Assembly (NCBI GenBank): GCA_016617855.1
Contig: JAECUM010003225.1
Coordinates: 23,581 to 87,580, forward strand
DNA length: 64,000 nt
Direction: 5' to 3'
DNA from: Megalonaias nervosa
Lineage: Eukaryota; Mollusca; Bivalvia; Unionida; Unionidae
Part shown: positions 55,301 through 60,769 of the stretch, in pieces
Position numbering within the stretch: the stretch's first letter is position 1
Layout of the letters: each line of letters begins with the position of its first letter
Notes under the pieces: generated by a model
Databases searched by the model: none
Told to the model about the DNA's origin: nothing
The model's input: only the letters and a program-made list of their open reading frames with translations
Made by a program: the position numbers and the translations under genes

Positions 55301-57406
55301 TCCCGAAGAGGTCAAAAAGTGGGTTTCATTTAGAAGAAAATACGTGTCGTAAATATCCTAATACCCATTTTTTGTTTGTTCAGAAAATTCAGACACATCA
55401 TTATCACATATACTCATCGTTGATTTATTTATTTCTGAAAATTTTTCACTTTTTGAGCATATAGGTATTGATTCTGTCATTATAGAGTCAGACTACAGCA
55501 GTTATCTGCCATGTCCTTGCTCTCCAAAACAACTGTGTCCACTATTCAGGACACTAGTTTTGGTGTTCAAGGAAATCATAGCAAATGTTGCAATAGTCTG
55601 ACTCAACAGTGACTGATTCAAAGTATATAATGCTGGAAAAGTGAATATTTATTGCAGAGGTGAATAAATCTATGTACTAAGTGCCTATGAATTTTATCAG
55701 CCTCCTCTATCATGAACCTTGTTACTGGGATTTGAATTCTTCATGCTCAAGTAACCATTTTTCTCCATAATTTATTTTGGACATTTTAGTCTCCCTTTTT
55801 TCCTATGTGTATTCTACTTTGGAAATAAATGCAGCAGTGTATATGATAATGATCTCATCTTCATTTTATGTTTTTTATCAATGACATGAACTGTGTACTC
55901 TTGATTGATGTCCAGTAATGAAACTTGGCAAGAAATAACATGATTCTACCAGCGGTAAGACAAAAATACCATTTTAAAGGCCCTCTACCACATACAATTC
56001 TAGAACTGAAATCTACCAGTTCTAAAAAATTAAAGATTTGTATTTTTTTTGCATGTTCTATGCCCACATTACAAAAACCAGGAACAAGTCTGCTGGAAAC
56101 TGGAAAAGTTATACCAGTGCAATGATGTATGGCTGAGTAATCAGCTTAAGAAGGCGAACATATGTACGCCACAAGCTGTTAATTGATTACATTATTGTGG
56201 GAGAGTTTAAGGCAAAATGCAGAATGTTTTATGAGGTGCTATAAGTAATAAATCTGTCCAAGTTGGTCCATTGAATGTGAAAAGCTATAAAAACTACCAG
56301 TAAGAAAATATGAGACTCAGGAATTACATCTGAAGTCCATCTTGGGAACTTCCTTCCCAGAGTGAACTTAGTACATTCTCCATTGTTCTCATAATACAAA
56401 ATGATTGAAGGGAAATTTGATCCAGAAAACTACTGACAGTCTCTTAAGTGTGAAACTTGATAATCACAATGAATGTCATTAGTGGTCATCAGTCAGTGAT
56501 CTTGTAAAAGAACTAAAAATACTTGTGATTTTATATAAAATAAAATCTTTACAGTGAACTATAACATATTCAGCTCTTCTTTTTTATGTAATTGACAATA
56601 CACTGACTTTTTTATAACATTTTTGGACTTGTGTTCAAAACTTGTTTTATTATAGAATGAAGAGAATACATGTTAAAATAATTCCCTTTTATTCTTTTCA
56701 AACCCCTTAAAACATGCAACATTTATGCACAAATCCACTGATTTAGAAGCCAGTCTACTATTTAATATTTGCATATATGCTGGTTTGATCTCCTGGTCCC
56801 ATCACAGGACGGTATGGACATTTCTTTCAGACAGTGAAATTAATCATCTCATACTTCTTTGGCAGTGAGCACTCACTTTTCAAAAGCTTTGAATGCATTG
56901 ATTCAGAAGGTCTTATATTAAGCATAATTGCTTGTCTTTATTTTCATGGGTCTATTTTATACACCCTACAGGTGCCATGGAGGGAACTCTTTTGCACCAA
57001 AGATGAAAAATATGGGTCATTAGCACAATGGCACACACTAAAATGAATGCTAGAGAACAATTAAATGCTAGGTGATTGTATAATATGCTATTCATTGGCA
57101 CAGTGGCACAGACAAAAATGAATGCTAGAGGACTATTAAATACTAGGTTATTGTATACTGTGCTGCTCACAGTAGTCTTGTTTGTTGAATAACTTATTCA
57201 TTAGTTTCACAATTTGTACATTTTTAGACCCTGGAGTTGGGGAATACCATGCAATCAAGGCGAATCATCTAAACATCTGTAAACCTTGGGACAAGGAATC
57301 TGAAATTTACAATATGACAGTGAAATTCATCCGCAAATGTCTGCTGAAACACATGGTAGATGATATTCAATCCCTGATTTTAGGTGGAACTAAAAAGGCA
57401 TCATAA
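12287..57406 (+). CDS. SERAC1: SERAC1, C-terminal 469 residues in ten exons (5' end outside window)
   Basis: Joined exons: 12287-12406, 15084-15203, 20508-20670, 30224-30377, 34795-34942, 35772-35872, 38712-38809, 45686-45868, 52517-52660, 57228-57406. The joined frame is open for 469 codons plus TAA, with every splice phase matching and GT-AG introns throughout. SERAC1 is a lipase-like alpha/beta-hydrolase protein at the mitochondria/ER contact zone that remodels phosphatidylglycerol and affects cholesterol trafficking. Landmarks, numbered from the first residue here: helical armadillo-like region 1-185; hydrolase start [11 protein letters not shown] (H197-G198); nucleophile elbow GHSMG 297-301 with Ser299; HKGS 'FYSTPHKGS' segment in exon 8; C-terminal NHLNICK with His424 as the likely catalytic His. 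The vertebrate protein is about 650 residues, so roughly 185 N-terminal residues lie upstream. Confidence 0.95.
12561..12795 (+). mobile_element. tRNA-derived SINE (intron 1)
   Basis: The head carries pol III-type boxes: A box TGGCCTAGTGGTTAGAG and a diverged B box (ggttgtgaattcaaacc). The body includes 'aaaatggtactaacagctgc', 'ttagcattaagagg' and 'tggcctggtgtcaggataat', a layout I recognise from bivalve SINEs. A perfect 14-bp hairpin (TGGAACATCATGCT at 12744-12757 with its complement at 12768-12781) lies near the 3' end. It is not a functional tRNA gene, because the acceptor stem does not close. Confidence 0.8.
12796..12895 (+). mobile_element. Truncated head of a second SINE family
   Basis: The segment 'gtggtctaaagtgctcacc ... 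ccatcttacctcagtctgc ... gtttgagtctcgggatc' matches the tRNA-like head of the SINEs at 53854 and 57688. Their 3' body (the 'ggttcttcc ... aatggcgttaa' part) is missing here. It directly follows the first SINE. Confidence 0.65.
13450..13700. repeat. 90-bp tandem repeat, about 2.5 copies
   Basis: The module starting 'ttttgttgaag' recurs at 13507 and 13597 and begins again near 13688, with period 90. Copies share 'gtgaacacatgaccatg' versus 'gtgaacatatgctcatg'. Confidence 0.65.
13781..13966. mobile_element. Harbinger-type MITE
   Basis: A 186-bp non-coding element with terminal inverted repeats beginning GGGCTGTTCCATT and continuing (AAACATA, then AAGGCA) for about 50 bp. TTA at 13778-13780 and 13967-13969 fits the 3-bp TWA duplication of PIF/Harbinger elements. 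Confidence 0.82.
14131..14332 (-). mobile_element. tRNA-Leu-like SINE, diverged copy
   Basis: Minus-strand relative of the SINE at 53854. It runs from the 3' end ('aggctatacatagtagccagtat') back to a head ending 'ggggcccctggtgggcaagtg' when reverse complemented, with the B-box region 'gggttcgagtctcggg' well preserved. The copy is diverged, with an extra 'taattatt' stretch in the head. Confidence 0.75.
14860..14929. repeat. (GT)n(AT)n microsatellite
   Basis: A short GT run followed by about 58 bp of AT dinucleotides in intron 1. Confidence 0.97.
15084..15203 (+). CDS. SERAC1: SERAC1 exon b
   Basis: 40 codons, phase 0 at both ends, acceptor TTTACAG, donor GTAAGT. It begins [13 protein letters not shown] and contains [13 protein letters not shown], the best conserved stretch of the N-terminal half of SERAC1. 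Confidence 0.95.
16280..17010 (+). pseudogene. DIRS reverse transcriptase pseudogene
   Basis: Pre-RT segment with '[19 protein letters not shown]' (16290 on), then the RT core with '[11 protein letters not shown]', '[20 protein letters not shown]' and '[20 protein letters not shown]' (16613-16843), typical of DIRS RT (D-x-x-D-A-Y-F-H-I/V-P and P-F-G-L). The YxDD box reads YQDN at 16871-16882 and the stretch is split by stops, so it cannot be active. Confidence 0.88.
17330..17940 (+). pseudogene. DIRS RNase H and linker pseudogene
   Basis: RNase H motifs: '[12 protein letters not shown]' (about 17370), '[19 protein letters not shown]' (17539 on) and '[18 protein letters not shown]'. It is followed by the linker '[12 protein letters not shown]' and '[12 protein letters not shown]'. 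Stops at several points and one frame change break it. Confidence 0.88.
18150..19145 (+). pseudogene. DIRS tyrosine recombinase pseudogene
   Basis: The N-terminal core-binding part reads '[18 protein letters not shown]' and '[13 protein letters not shown]' (18240-18450). The C-terminal catalytic part (18957-19145) shows H-E-I-R (His at 18972, Arg at 18981), then [16 protein letters not shown] with the expected nucleophile Tyr at 19080-19082. Frameshifts and stops lie between the two parts, so it is inactive even though the catalytic residues remain. Confidence 0.87.
19745..20335. repeat. Degenerate tandem repeat, period about 140-150 bp
   Basis: Four diverged modules starting 'tttcag(t/a)ca..gtga(c)ttt' at about 19762, 19901, 20052 and 20191. 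They share 'gacctt', '(a)gggttc(c)tcctt' and 'tggtaa' blocks. The array ends about 170 bp before exon c. Confidence 0.7.
20508..20670 (+). CDS. SERAC1: SERAC1 exon c
   Basis: 163 bp, entering in phase 0 and leaving one base; acceptor TTTTCAG, donor GTAGGT. It contains [13 protein letters not shown] and [12 protein letters not shown], an armadillo-like helical repeat segment found in SERAC1. Confidence 0.93.
20671..21716. other. Intron 3, 5' part without recognised features
   Basis: AT-rich intronic DNA; no repeat family or coding sequence was recognised. Confidence 0.5.
21717..21768. repeat. (AT)n microsatellite
   Basis: About 52 bp of AT dinucleotides next to the pogo-type fragment at 21770. 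Confidence 0.97.
21770..21935. mobile_element. Fragment of a TA-flanked (pogo/Tigger-type) element
   Basis: The sequence 'acctgttataagagaccacctgcc', 'ttgagagacca' and 'tttgttggcagaa' is nearly the same as the right end of the element at 25919-27542. 'gaaacctgtcttga' repeats lie on its left. Only one end is present. Confidence 0.7.
21937..21988. repeat. (TCTA)n(TA)n microsatellite
   Basis: A few TATC/TCTA units followed by a TA run. Confidence 0.93.
22060..25690 (-). mobile_element. DIRS-like retrotransposon remnant B (intron 3, antisense), internally deleted
   Basis: Minus-strand relative of remnant A. Reading leftwards: a gag-like region (about 24000-23100, with '[16 protein letters not shown]' matching the corresponding part of A), the pre-RT segment '[13 protein letters not shown]' (22970-23060), then a direct jump near 22880 to recombinase sequence '[16 protein letters not shown]'. 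A second jump leads to 'gatccagg/aggccatgcaagatcctg'-type sequence. RT and RNase H are gone. Its 5' terminal sequence (25510-25690) matches the 3' terminal sequence of A in the same + orientation, as inverted terminal repeats predict. The sequence between 24450 and 25500 is only loosely assigned. Confidence 0.75.
24391..24449. repeat. (AT)n microsatellite
   Basis: About 59 bp of AT dinucleotides within remnant B. Confidence 0.97.
25919..27542. mobile_element. TA-flanked pogo/Tigger-like element, non-autonomous
   Basis: The left end reads CAGTAAAAACTGTCATGAG and the right end, reverse complemented, CAGTAAAACCTGTTATGAG, with TA on both sides (25917-25918 and 27543-27544). 'Gagcgaccac' / 'gagagaccac' motifs repeat inside both ends. 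No transposase was recognised inside its 1624 bp. A related fragment is at 21770. Confidence 0.85.
26295..26379. repeat. Small foldback (inverted repeat) inside the 25919-27542 element
   Basis: Arms TAGTCTGGTTCCCTGCT and its complement AGCAGGGAACCAGACTA close an 85-bp palindrome; a second short pair CTCCCTGC/GCAGGGAG lies inside. A single arm (gtcagggaaccagacta) recurs at about 36158-36174. Confidence 0.85.
27543..28605. other. Intron 3 DNA without recognised features
   Basis: AT-rich; no gene or repeat identified. Confidence 0.5.
28606..29725. repeat. Higher-order minisatellite, 84-bp dimer of 43- and 41-bp monomers
   Basis: Alternating monomers: type 1 ends 'ggggtatctccaga', type 2 ends 'gggacaactgga', and both share 'gtctgcatctaatatgt' and 'acattagaatggg'. 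The dimer recurs every 84 bp (for example 29033, 29117, 29201, 29285). The core TCTAATATGTGTACATTAGA is a near-palindrome. The left part (28606-28900) and the right end (29566-29725) are more diverged, and the centre is nearly uniform. Confidence 0.95.
29726..30223. other. Intron 3, 3' end
   Basis: No recognised repeat; it ends at the exon d acceptor. Confidence 0.5.
30224..30377 (+). CDS. SERAC1: SERAC1 exon d
   Basis: 154 bp, acceptor CTCCCAG, donor GTAAGT. It contains [18 protein letters not shown] and YLVHPPYR, corresponding to the vertebrate GWVSIM, ARILANLDRE and VLHPQYR segments just before the hydrolase domain. Confidence 0.93.
30704..30763. repeat. (AT)n microsatellite
   Basis: About 60 bp of AT dinucleotides in intron 4. 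Confidence 0.97.
30775..30975. repeat. Foldback element, diverged copy
   Basis: Contains 'tagaccttgatctgcca', 'gcagatcagggtcta' and 'cacagacccagatctgcca'. These are two imperfect palindromes of the same family as the foldback at 33683-33745. Confidence 0.7.
31000..32325. mobile_element. TA-flanked pogo/Tigger-like element (intron 4)
   Basis: Ends CAGTGGTCCCCCTCAAATAC (left) and CAGTGGTCCCCCTCATGAAC (right, reverse complemented), each followed by GGCC, with flanking TA at 30998-30999 and 32326-32327. 'gggtggcctttc' occurs inside both ends. There is no recognised transposase. A direct duplication of about 119 bp ('ctatctgaccatgttatgatct' at 31740 and 31859) lies in its right half. Confidence 0.87.
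32860..33215. mobile_element. Foldback element of about 350 bp
   Basis: Long imperfect arms at 32911-32972 and 33121-33180 pair through AGATCTCCACTGTCCTA, GTGAAGA and GGGGTCATGTTCTGGTGA. Pairing can be extended outward more weakly ('ttacaccggtg' with 'taccagtgtaa'). The loop is about 150 bp. No coding sequence is seen, consistent with a non-autonomous foldback transposon of unknown superfamily. Confidence 0.82.
33683..33745. repeat. Near-perfect palindrome, family with 30775
   Basis: AAACTGCACAGACCCAGATC followed by TGCCA on the left pairs with its exact complement on the right across a 13-bp spacer (ttgcataatgcac, itself partly palindromic). A short decayed relative may be at 34680-34730. 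Confidence 0.9.
33746..34794. other. Intron 4, 3' part
   Basis: No gene or clear repeat beyond a possible decayed foldback near 34680-34730. Confidence 0.45.
34795..34942 (+). CDS. SERAC1: SERAC1 exon e (start of hydrolase domain)
   Basis: 148 bp, acceptor TTCTTCAG, donor GTACAT. It encodes [20 protein letters not shown], the first strand and oxyanion-type HG motif of the alpha/beta hydrolase, and ends FCWPK like the vertebrate protein. Confidence 0.97.
35110..35184. repeat. (AT)n(AC)n(AT)n compound microsatellite
   Basis: AT run, AC run, then a short AT run in intron 5. Confidence 0.95.
35772..35872 (+). CDS. SERAC1: SERAC1 exon f
   Basis: 101 bp, acceptor TCCAACAG, donor GTATGC. It encodes [19 protein letters not shown], matching the vertebrate WLAKDCP...RI.SV.YDT segment. 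Confidence 0.96.
35963..37552. mobile_element. Element with AGACCTGCCAAC ends (intron 6)
   Basis: Inverted ends AGACCTGCCAAC at 35964-35975 and 37540-37551, with further partial pairing inside. No clear target duplication is visible, so the superfamily is open (hAT-like ends are one possibility). It is interrupted by the element at 36451-37227. No transposase was recognised. Confidence 0.65.
36451..37227. mobile_element. Nested DNA element with 10-bp target duplications
   Basis: Ends TAGTCCTACAATGTAAGACA and TTGTCCTACAACGTAAGACA (right end reverse complemented) form imperfect inverted repeats of about 26 bp. They are flanked by identical GGCAGGAGAT at 36441-36450 and 37228-37237. A duplication of this length fits Mutator-like elements best, but no transposase is present. 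A perfect hairpin (GTTCCGATGTC at 36535-36545, complement at 36550-36560, GGTT loop) lies near the left end. Confidence 0.82.
37660..37800. repeat. Direct repeat of about 70 bp
   Basis: 'ttttcatcttcatcatgtttctttatatggaatctgt' (37740s) repeats the preceding 'tttctcatctttatcatgttttttttaaatggaatctgt' (37670s). Confidence 0.7.
37965..38490. repeat. Degenerate tandem repeat, period about 130 bp
   Basis: Modules with 'atttgacgaaac / ttttgatgaaactt', 'catcatgacta' and 'aaggtc' recur at about 37995, 38120 and 38240. The array is strongly diverged and ends before exon g. Confidence 0.55.
38712..38809 (+). CDS. SERAC1: SERAC1 exon g (catalytic serine)
   Basis: 98 bp, acceptor TTGTTGTTAG, donor GTAATT. 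It encodes a basic helix and then [12 protein letters not shown]. The GHSMG box is the G-x-S-x-G nucleophile elbow, with the Ser codon TCT at 38800-38802. Confidence 0.96.
39690..39724. repeat. (CA)n microsatellite
   Basis: About 35 bp of CA dinucleotides. Confidence 0.96.
40307..40379. repeat. (CT)n microsatellite
   Basis: About 72 bp of CT dinucleotides with one TT interruption. Confidence 0.97.
41590..42150 (-). pseudogene. Transposase-like pseudogene with SWIM-type zinc finger
   Basis: Read on the minus strand in shifting frames: '[16 protein letters not shown]', '[20 protein letters not shown]' and then '[20 protein letters not shown]' (41740-41810), followed by an acidic tail. The C-x-C-x(n)-C-x-H pattern is a SWIM-type zinc finger, and the stretch resembles C-termini of uncharacterised transposon-derived proteins that are common in molluscs and cnidarians. 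Two frame changes and an in-frame stop right after the finger show it is dead. The N-terminal and catalytic parts were not recognised. Confidence 0.6.
42936..42996. repeat. (TTA)n(GTA)n microsatellite
   Basis: Trinucleotide run, TTA changing to GTA. Confidence 0.94.
43280..44165. repeat. Tandem duplication of about 470 bp
   Basis: Two diverged copies (about 43280-43700 and 43760-44165) share 'aatttcagtaatt', 'tagtaggcaagtt' / 'tagtaagcaagtt', 'atgtcagtc(c/t)aaaacc', 'tcacaacactggttcca' and 'agatgaata' blocks in the same order. Confidence 0.82.
44170..45368. other. Intron 7 DNA without recognised features
   Basis: AT-rich sequence with short open frames only. Confidence 0.5.
45686..45868 (+). 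CDS. SERAC1: SERAC1 exon h
   Basis: 183 bp, acceptor CTCTTGCAG, donor GTACAG. It encodes LLIKEIL, then [19 protein letters not shown] and [14 protein letters not shown], one of the strongest matches to SERAC1 (GIIFYSVPHHGS and LLFPSLEVKEL in vertebrates). Confidence 0.97.
46692..48998 (-). mobile_element. pogo-like DNA transposon with CENP-B-type relic (intron 8)
   Basis: Perfect inverted ends of at least 21 bp beginning CACCACTCCCTCGATAACTC, flanked by TA at 46690-46691 and 48999-49000. A second inverted motif (gcgagttatcgaggg) lies at about 46755-46770. The element is 2307 bp, close to the usual size of pogo/Tigger copies, and carries a broken transposase N-terminus on the minus strand at 47345-47895. 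Confidence 0.93.
47345..47895 (-). pseudogene. pogo transposase N-terminal pseudogene (CENP-B-like HTH)
   Basis: Starts at ATG 47895 with '[19 protein letters not shown]', the first helix-turn-helix of pogo/CENP-B-type DNA-binding domains. After a frameshift it continues '[18 protein letters not shown]', then (after a stop) '[17 protein letters not shown]' and '[14 protein letters not shown]', the second helix-turn-helix (usual form W-F-x-Q-x-R-x-x-G-x-P-I-S-G and F-x-x-R-H-x-I). The DDE catalytic domain is missing or decayed beyond recognition, so it is inactive. Confidence 0.85.
49001..52516. other. Intron 8, 3' part
   Basis: No gene recognised. A strongly pyrimidine-rich tract (T/C with few purines) runs from about 49557 to 49681. 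A short 30-bp-scale repeat ('agttattg(c/t)...atcat') is visible at 52020-52120. Confidence 0.5.
52517..52660 (+). CDS. SERAC1: SERAC1 exon i
   Basis: 144 bp, acceptor CCTTATTAG, donor GTAAGA. It encodes [21 protein letters not shown] and VIVPPESS, corresponding to the vertebrate L.FVET and VPVES segments. Confidence 0.93.
52900..53172. repeat. 36-bp minisatellite, about 7.5 copies
   Basis: Unit 'gtcacaaaactgcctgagca' plus 'cacatcaggccccta'-type sequence, period 36. The first four copies are nearly uniform and the last three more diverged. Because 36 is a multiple of 3, frames stay open on both strands (101 codons on +, 76 on -), but there is no sign that these are genes. Flanking 'tgatcataaaactctgagttt' and 'tcaatagttttatgatctgc' form a loose inverted pair at 52745 and 52865. 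Confidence 0.93.
53854..54114 (+). mobile_element. tRNA-Leu-like SINE with 12-bp target duplication (intron 9)
   Basis: The head has GAGTGGCCGAGTGGTCTAAA (A box) and GAGTTCGAGTCTC (B box), followed by a body with 'tcggtggttcttcctgggg' and 'ctggctgccatgtatagcc' and an (AAC)n tail. It is flanked by TGATTTTAAGGA at 53842-53853 and 54115-54126, the mark of LINE-assisted insertion. It is the best preserved of four copies in this window and could be a candidate mollusc V-, Deu- or Meta-type SINE; the class was not assigned. Confidence 0.93.
54160..54385. repeat. Tandem repeat, period about 61-68 bp, four copies
   Basis: Modules 'cactgttcacatttgggtgtgcag' with 'atgctaaatacaactctgtcatg' start near 54176, 54236, 54302 and 54363. 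Confidence 0.88.
54590..55150. repeat. Degenerate tandem repeat, period about 130-150 bp
   Basis: Modules with 'gggataagcaagaagcatattgattttgg', 'gggtaaggaagaagcctgttgattttgg' and 'gggagaggtctgttgattttgg' plus 'aaagtcac' recur about four times. Confidence 0.7.
55160..57000. other. Intron 9 DNA without recognised features
   Basis: AT-rich; no gene or clear repeat identified. Confidence 0.5.
57005..57172. repeat. 83-bp tandem duplication just before the last SERAC1 exon
   Basis: 'aaaatgaatgctagag.ac.attaaat.ctaggt.attgtata' occurs twice (near 57040 and 57115), each preceded by 'gcacaatggcaca' or 'gcacagtggcaca'. Confidence 0.82.
57228..57406 (+). CDS. SERAC1: SERAC1 terminal exon
   Basis: 179 bp from acceptor TTTTTAG to TAA at 57404-57406. 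It encodes [18 protein letters not shown], matching the vertebrate [10 protein letters not shown] segment with the probable catalytic His, and ends with a 16-residue tail after KHM that is not obviously conserved. Confidence 0.96.
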
Positions 57407-57478
57407 CTACATGAGGCAGTTATGTGTTGAATGTTGAACCAAATGATTATCAGTGTTTGCTAGTATATCTGTCTGGAA

Positions 57479-57484
57479 AATAAA
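57479..57484 (+). terminator. SERAC1: Candidate SERAC1 polyadenylation signal
   Basis: AATAAA 73 bp after the stop codon. It is the first such hexamer in the 3' flank; others occur further downstream, so the used site is not certain. Confidence 0.45.
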
Positions 57485-57687
57485 TTTTATCACCAGCATG
57501 CAGAAAAATATGTTTATTATTACAACATTTTTGTCACAAATACATTAATTGATTTTACTAACAAGTTGTTGGATCCATTTTAAGCATATATAAAATATAG
57601 TCTTGAGAATTAATGCCATTGCTTGGAGAAAGTAGAGATAAAACCCACCACCAAGAAAGTAAAGCACGGCATATGTTACACTGTTCT

Positions 57688-57940
57688 TGGGGGCCCTGAG
57701 TGGCCAAGTGGTCTAAAGCGCTCTCCGTTACGGATCACTGCCATCTCACCTCTGTCTGTGTGGGTTTGAGTCTAGGATTCGGCGAATGCGGATATGTGAG
57801 AAAGCTTGCCAGTAGCTTCTCATGGGTCGGTGGTTCTTTCTGGGGATTTCCCAGTTTCTTCCTCCACCATTAATACTGGCTGCCATGTATAGTCTATCAT
57901 GTGCTGAAAAATGGCGTTAAGCCCCACAACAACAACAACA
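57688..57940 (+). mobile_element. tRNA-Leu-like SINE, second + copy
   Basis: Same family as 53854, with an (AAC)n tail. It is flanked by near-identical ACACTGTTCT (57678-57687) and ACACTATTCT (57938-57947). About 280 bp downstream of the SERAC1 stop. Confidence 0.92.
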
Positions 57941-58009
57941 CTATTCTGATGTCATTTTTGATGTATGAATGACAGAAAGGAAGAGCTTATGGTATGGCCT
58001 GTTTGTTGC

Positions 58010-59320
58010 CCTTAATCTGTCCATCCAATGGCACAAATCTGTTAATGCTACTCCAAAACTACTTGGAGGTTTGCCACGGAACTTTTCAGACAGGTCCATT
58101 CCAAGGTCTAGTTGGTCATAAATGAAAATAGTTCAACACTGACAACCAATATACATGTAGCCACCACATCAGCCATCACCTTTGGTTTTCACCAAAAGAC
58201 TTCTTGTGATGTCTGATTGGTTCTAAAATGACAGTTGTTTAGATCTCATCTTTACTATGGCTGCCATGGCAGCCATCTTGAAAATCTTGTTGCTCCTCTT
58301 GAACAGAAATTCATATCAACATTAGAGTTTCACTAGAATATAATATAAAATACAGTCTTGAGAATTATGTCTAGTTGGTCCTAAATTAAAATGGTTCTGC
58401 TTGGACATCCATTATTAATGGAACAATAGCCATCTTTAAAATCTTGTTATCTTGTAAGATATATGTTTGATCCTAAACAAAAATGGTTCCAGTCTAGCTT
58501 CCAGTATGACCACTGTGGCATCCATATTGAAAATCTTCTCATCATTACTCATGCTAAACCACAAGTAATATTGGTATGGGGTTTCACCAGAAGGCTTGTT
58601 GTGAGAAGTAGTTGGTTGTTCATAAAAGCGGTGATCATCCAGTATAGTCACCACTACAGCCATATTAAATCTTGTTATTACTGCAACTGAATGGATGGTC
58701 AGATTTCCATTGACTTTTAATTAAAAGACTTCCTATGATGTCATATTGGTCCTAAATGAAAATTGTGCCAATCTGAAATCCAGTATTGCTAATACAGCAG
58801 CCATCTTGTAAATCTTGATATTGGTGCTCCTTTTGAGTAGAAAGTTTTCACCAGAAGGCTTGAAAATCCTGTTGTCCCCTTCTCCTCCAAAATAACTTCT
58901 TTCGATGTCTAGTTGGTCTCAAGTAAACATTGGGCTGATCTGGTATCCAATATGGCCACCATATCTTATAGCTACTCGTCTTAGATGGAAGTTATATCCA
59001 CTTTCGGTTTCCATCAGAAGACTTCTTATAATATCTGGTTGGTACTAAATAAAAATGGTGCTGATCTATCATTTAGTATGACCATCATGGCAGCCATCTT
59101 GAGAATCTTATTATTGCTATTCTTCTGATATGGAAAGTCATGTCAACGTGGGGTTTTTGTGAGAAGACTAATTATGATATATAGCTTGTTCTGACTGAAT
59201 ATTATGCCAATTTGACCACGAATATGGCTTTCAGAATCAAATTACCAGAAATCTTTCTCCTAAATTAAAATGGTGCCAATTCTTGCATCTAATATGGATA
59301 CCATAATAGCTAATTTCTGT
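58010..59320. repeat. Long degenerate tandem repeat, period about 130-160 bp
   Basis: About eight modules carrying 'gatgtctagttggtcctaaat(g)aaaatggt', 'ccaatatggccaccatggcagccatcttg' and 'aaatcttgttattgct' with variation. Anchor 'ttggt' blocks lie near 58113, 58218, 58375, 58610, 58747, 58911 and 59037. Small open frames within it have no gene features. Confidence 0.85.
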
Positions 59321-60215
59321 AAATCACAGTGCTCAAGAATATCAGAGATGTTTTCAACACTCAGCAGTTGAAAAGAAGAATGAGCTTTTCTCCAATTCTT
59401 GGAAATGTTTTTCAGAAAGTAGTGTCAGACCCTTCAAATGACTTTTGTTAACTTTTGAATTTAGCTGAATATCTCTTAAACTGTTGCATGTACACCAGTG
59501 AAACTTGATTGATGGACTTTTCTTGAAAGATACTATTTACAGCCAGCAAATGTGGGGCACACGCTACCTGTCGAGGTAGGTGTAGGGCTAGGTATTATGG
59601 ATCAGGCTGTGGCAGAGGAAGTGAAATATACCATTTTGTAGAACTCTTGTAGTTTTGAGGTTTGCTCATGCATGTGTATGTGTATATGGGAGTGTTGTTA
59701 TTGATTATTATGTTCTGTATCTTGACTTAAATATTGTTGCATATAATGCTAAAATTTATGAAGGGTTGTGAAACTTGTCATGTACATAATTGTAATTTTC
59801 TTAAGATTAATTTGCATAATTTCTGTAATGTAAAATTTGCCATCGGTGTAAATATTTGTGCTTTATTTTAGTATGGAACACAAAAAGAGTTTATAATTTG
59901 GTTCTGATATAAATAGTTCTTGTCTACATGCTTGTATTCTTAGAATCAAGACATTACTTTCTGCTAGCTGCATATATGTATAGGATGATGTACAAAGTTT
60001 CATCAGTATTAATCATTACATATTGCATCTTTATACTGATATGTAAAAGACATGTTTGTTCTTTATGATCAGAGACACAATACAAGACGAATTCAGCTCA
60101 AAAAATAAATCACATATTTTTCATCAACTTCAGCAATTAATATTGCCTTACTACCTTAAATTATGAACAGGGGTGATATATAGGCAGGTTTTTTTTACAG
60201 TGTCATATTGCATTT
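59321..60215. other. 3' flank without recognised features
   Basis: AT-rich; no gene or repeat identified. Confidence 0.5.
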
Positions 60216-60218
60216 TAA

Positions 60219-60348
60219 ATAGTCACTTAATAACCTGGTATGGTATTATACGGGTCAATGGGATCATATTGGGCAAGGGACATGCCCTACACCCAGATAT
60301 AATACTATTCAGCCTGTATCATCCCATACCAGGTCACTAAATGACTAT
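60219..60348. repeat. Foldback (36-bp arms)
   Basis: Left arm 60219-60254 and right arm 60313-60348 pair with six mismatches over 36 bp, through ACCTGGTATGG. The loop is about 58 bp. It is probably a MITE remnant. A single related 'ccaggtatgg' motif is at about 62351. Confidence 0.8.
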
Positions 60349-60723
60349 ATAACTTGTTATTCCACCAAGGACCTGATTTTTAAAGAAGCTGAATATAGTA
60401 TCATATTTGCTGTCCTATAAGTCGATACTTTTTTACCAGAAAATCTTGGCTTTGACCTATACTCTGAATCAACTTATATATGGATTATGCAATTCAGATT
60501 GCTTTATTGTTTGTAATGTAAATTTTTATATGTAAAAACAATTCTTCAAATGTATGTGTAAAAATAATCATTTTGGGGAAGAGATCGGGTAGGAAAAAAA
60601 TATAGGACCTGACATTGAGTAGGATTTAAAATATTTACACGATTATCAGTATTATATTTACTTACTTAAGGTGTAATTGCACTAAAGCAGAAAGCACTAG
60701 TAATATAGTTGTTTAAATTTGAT

Positions 60724-60769
<46 letters not shown>

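Noticed and set aside
58436..58690. 75-codon frames on both strands in the 3' flank
   Set aside because: They lie inside the degenerate tandem array and vary between its modules.
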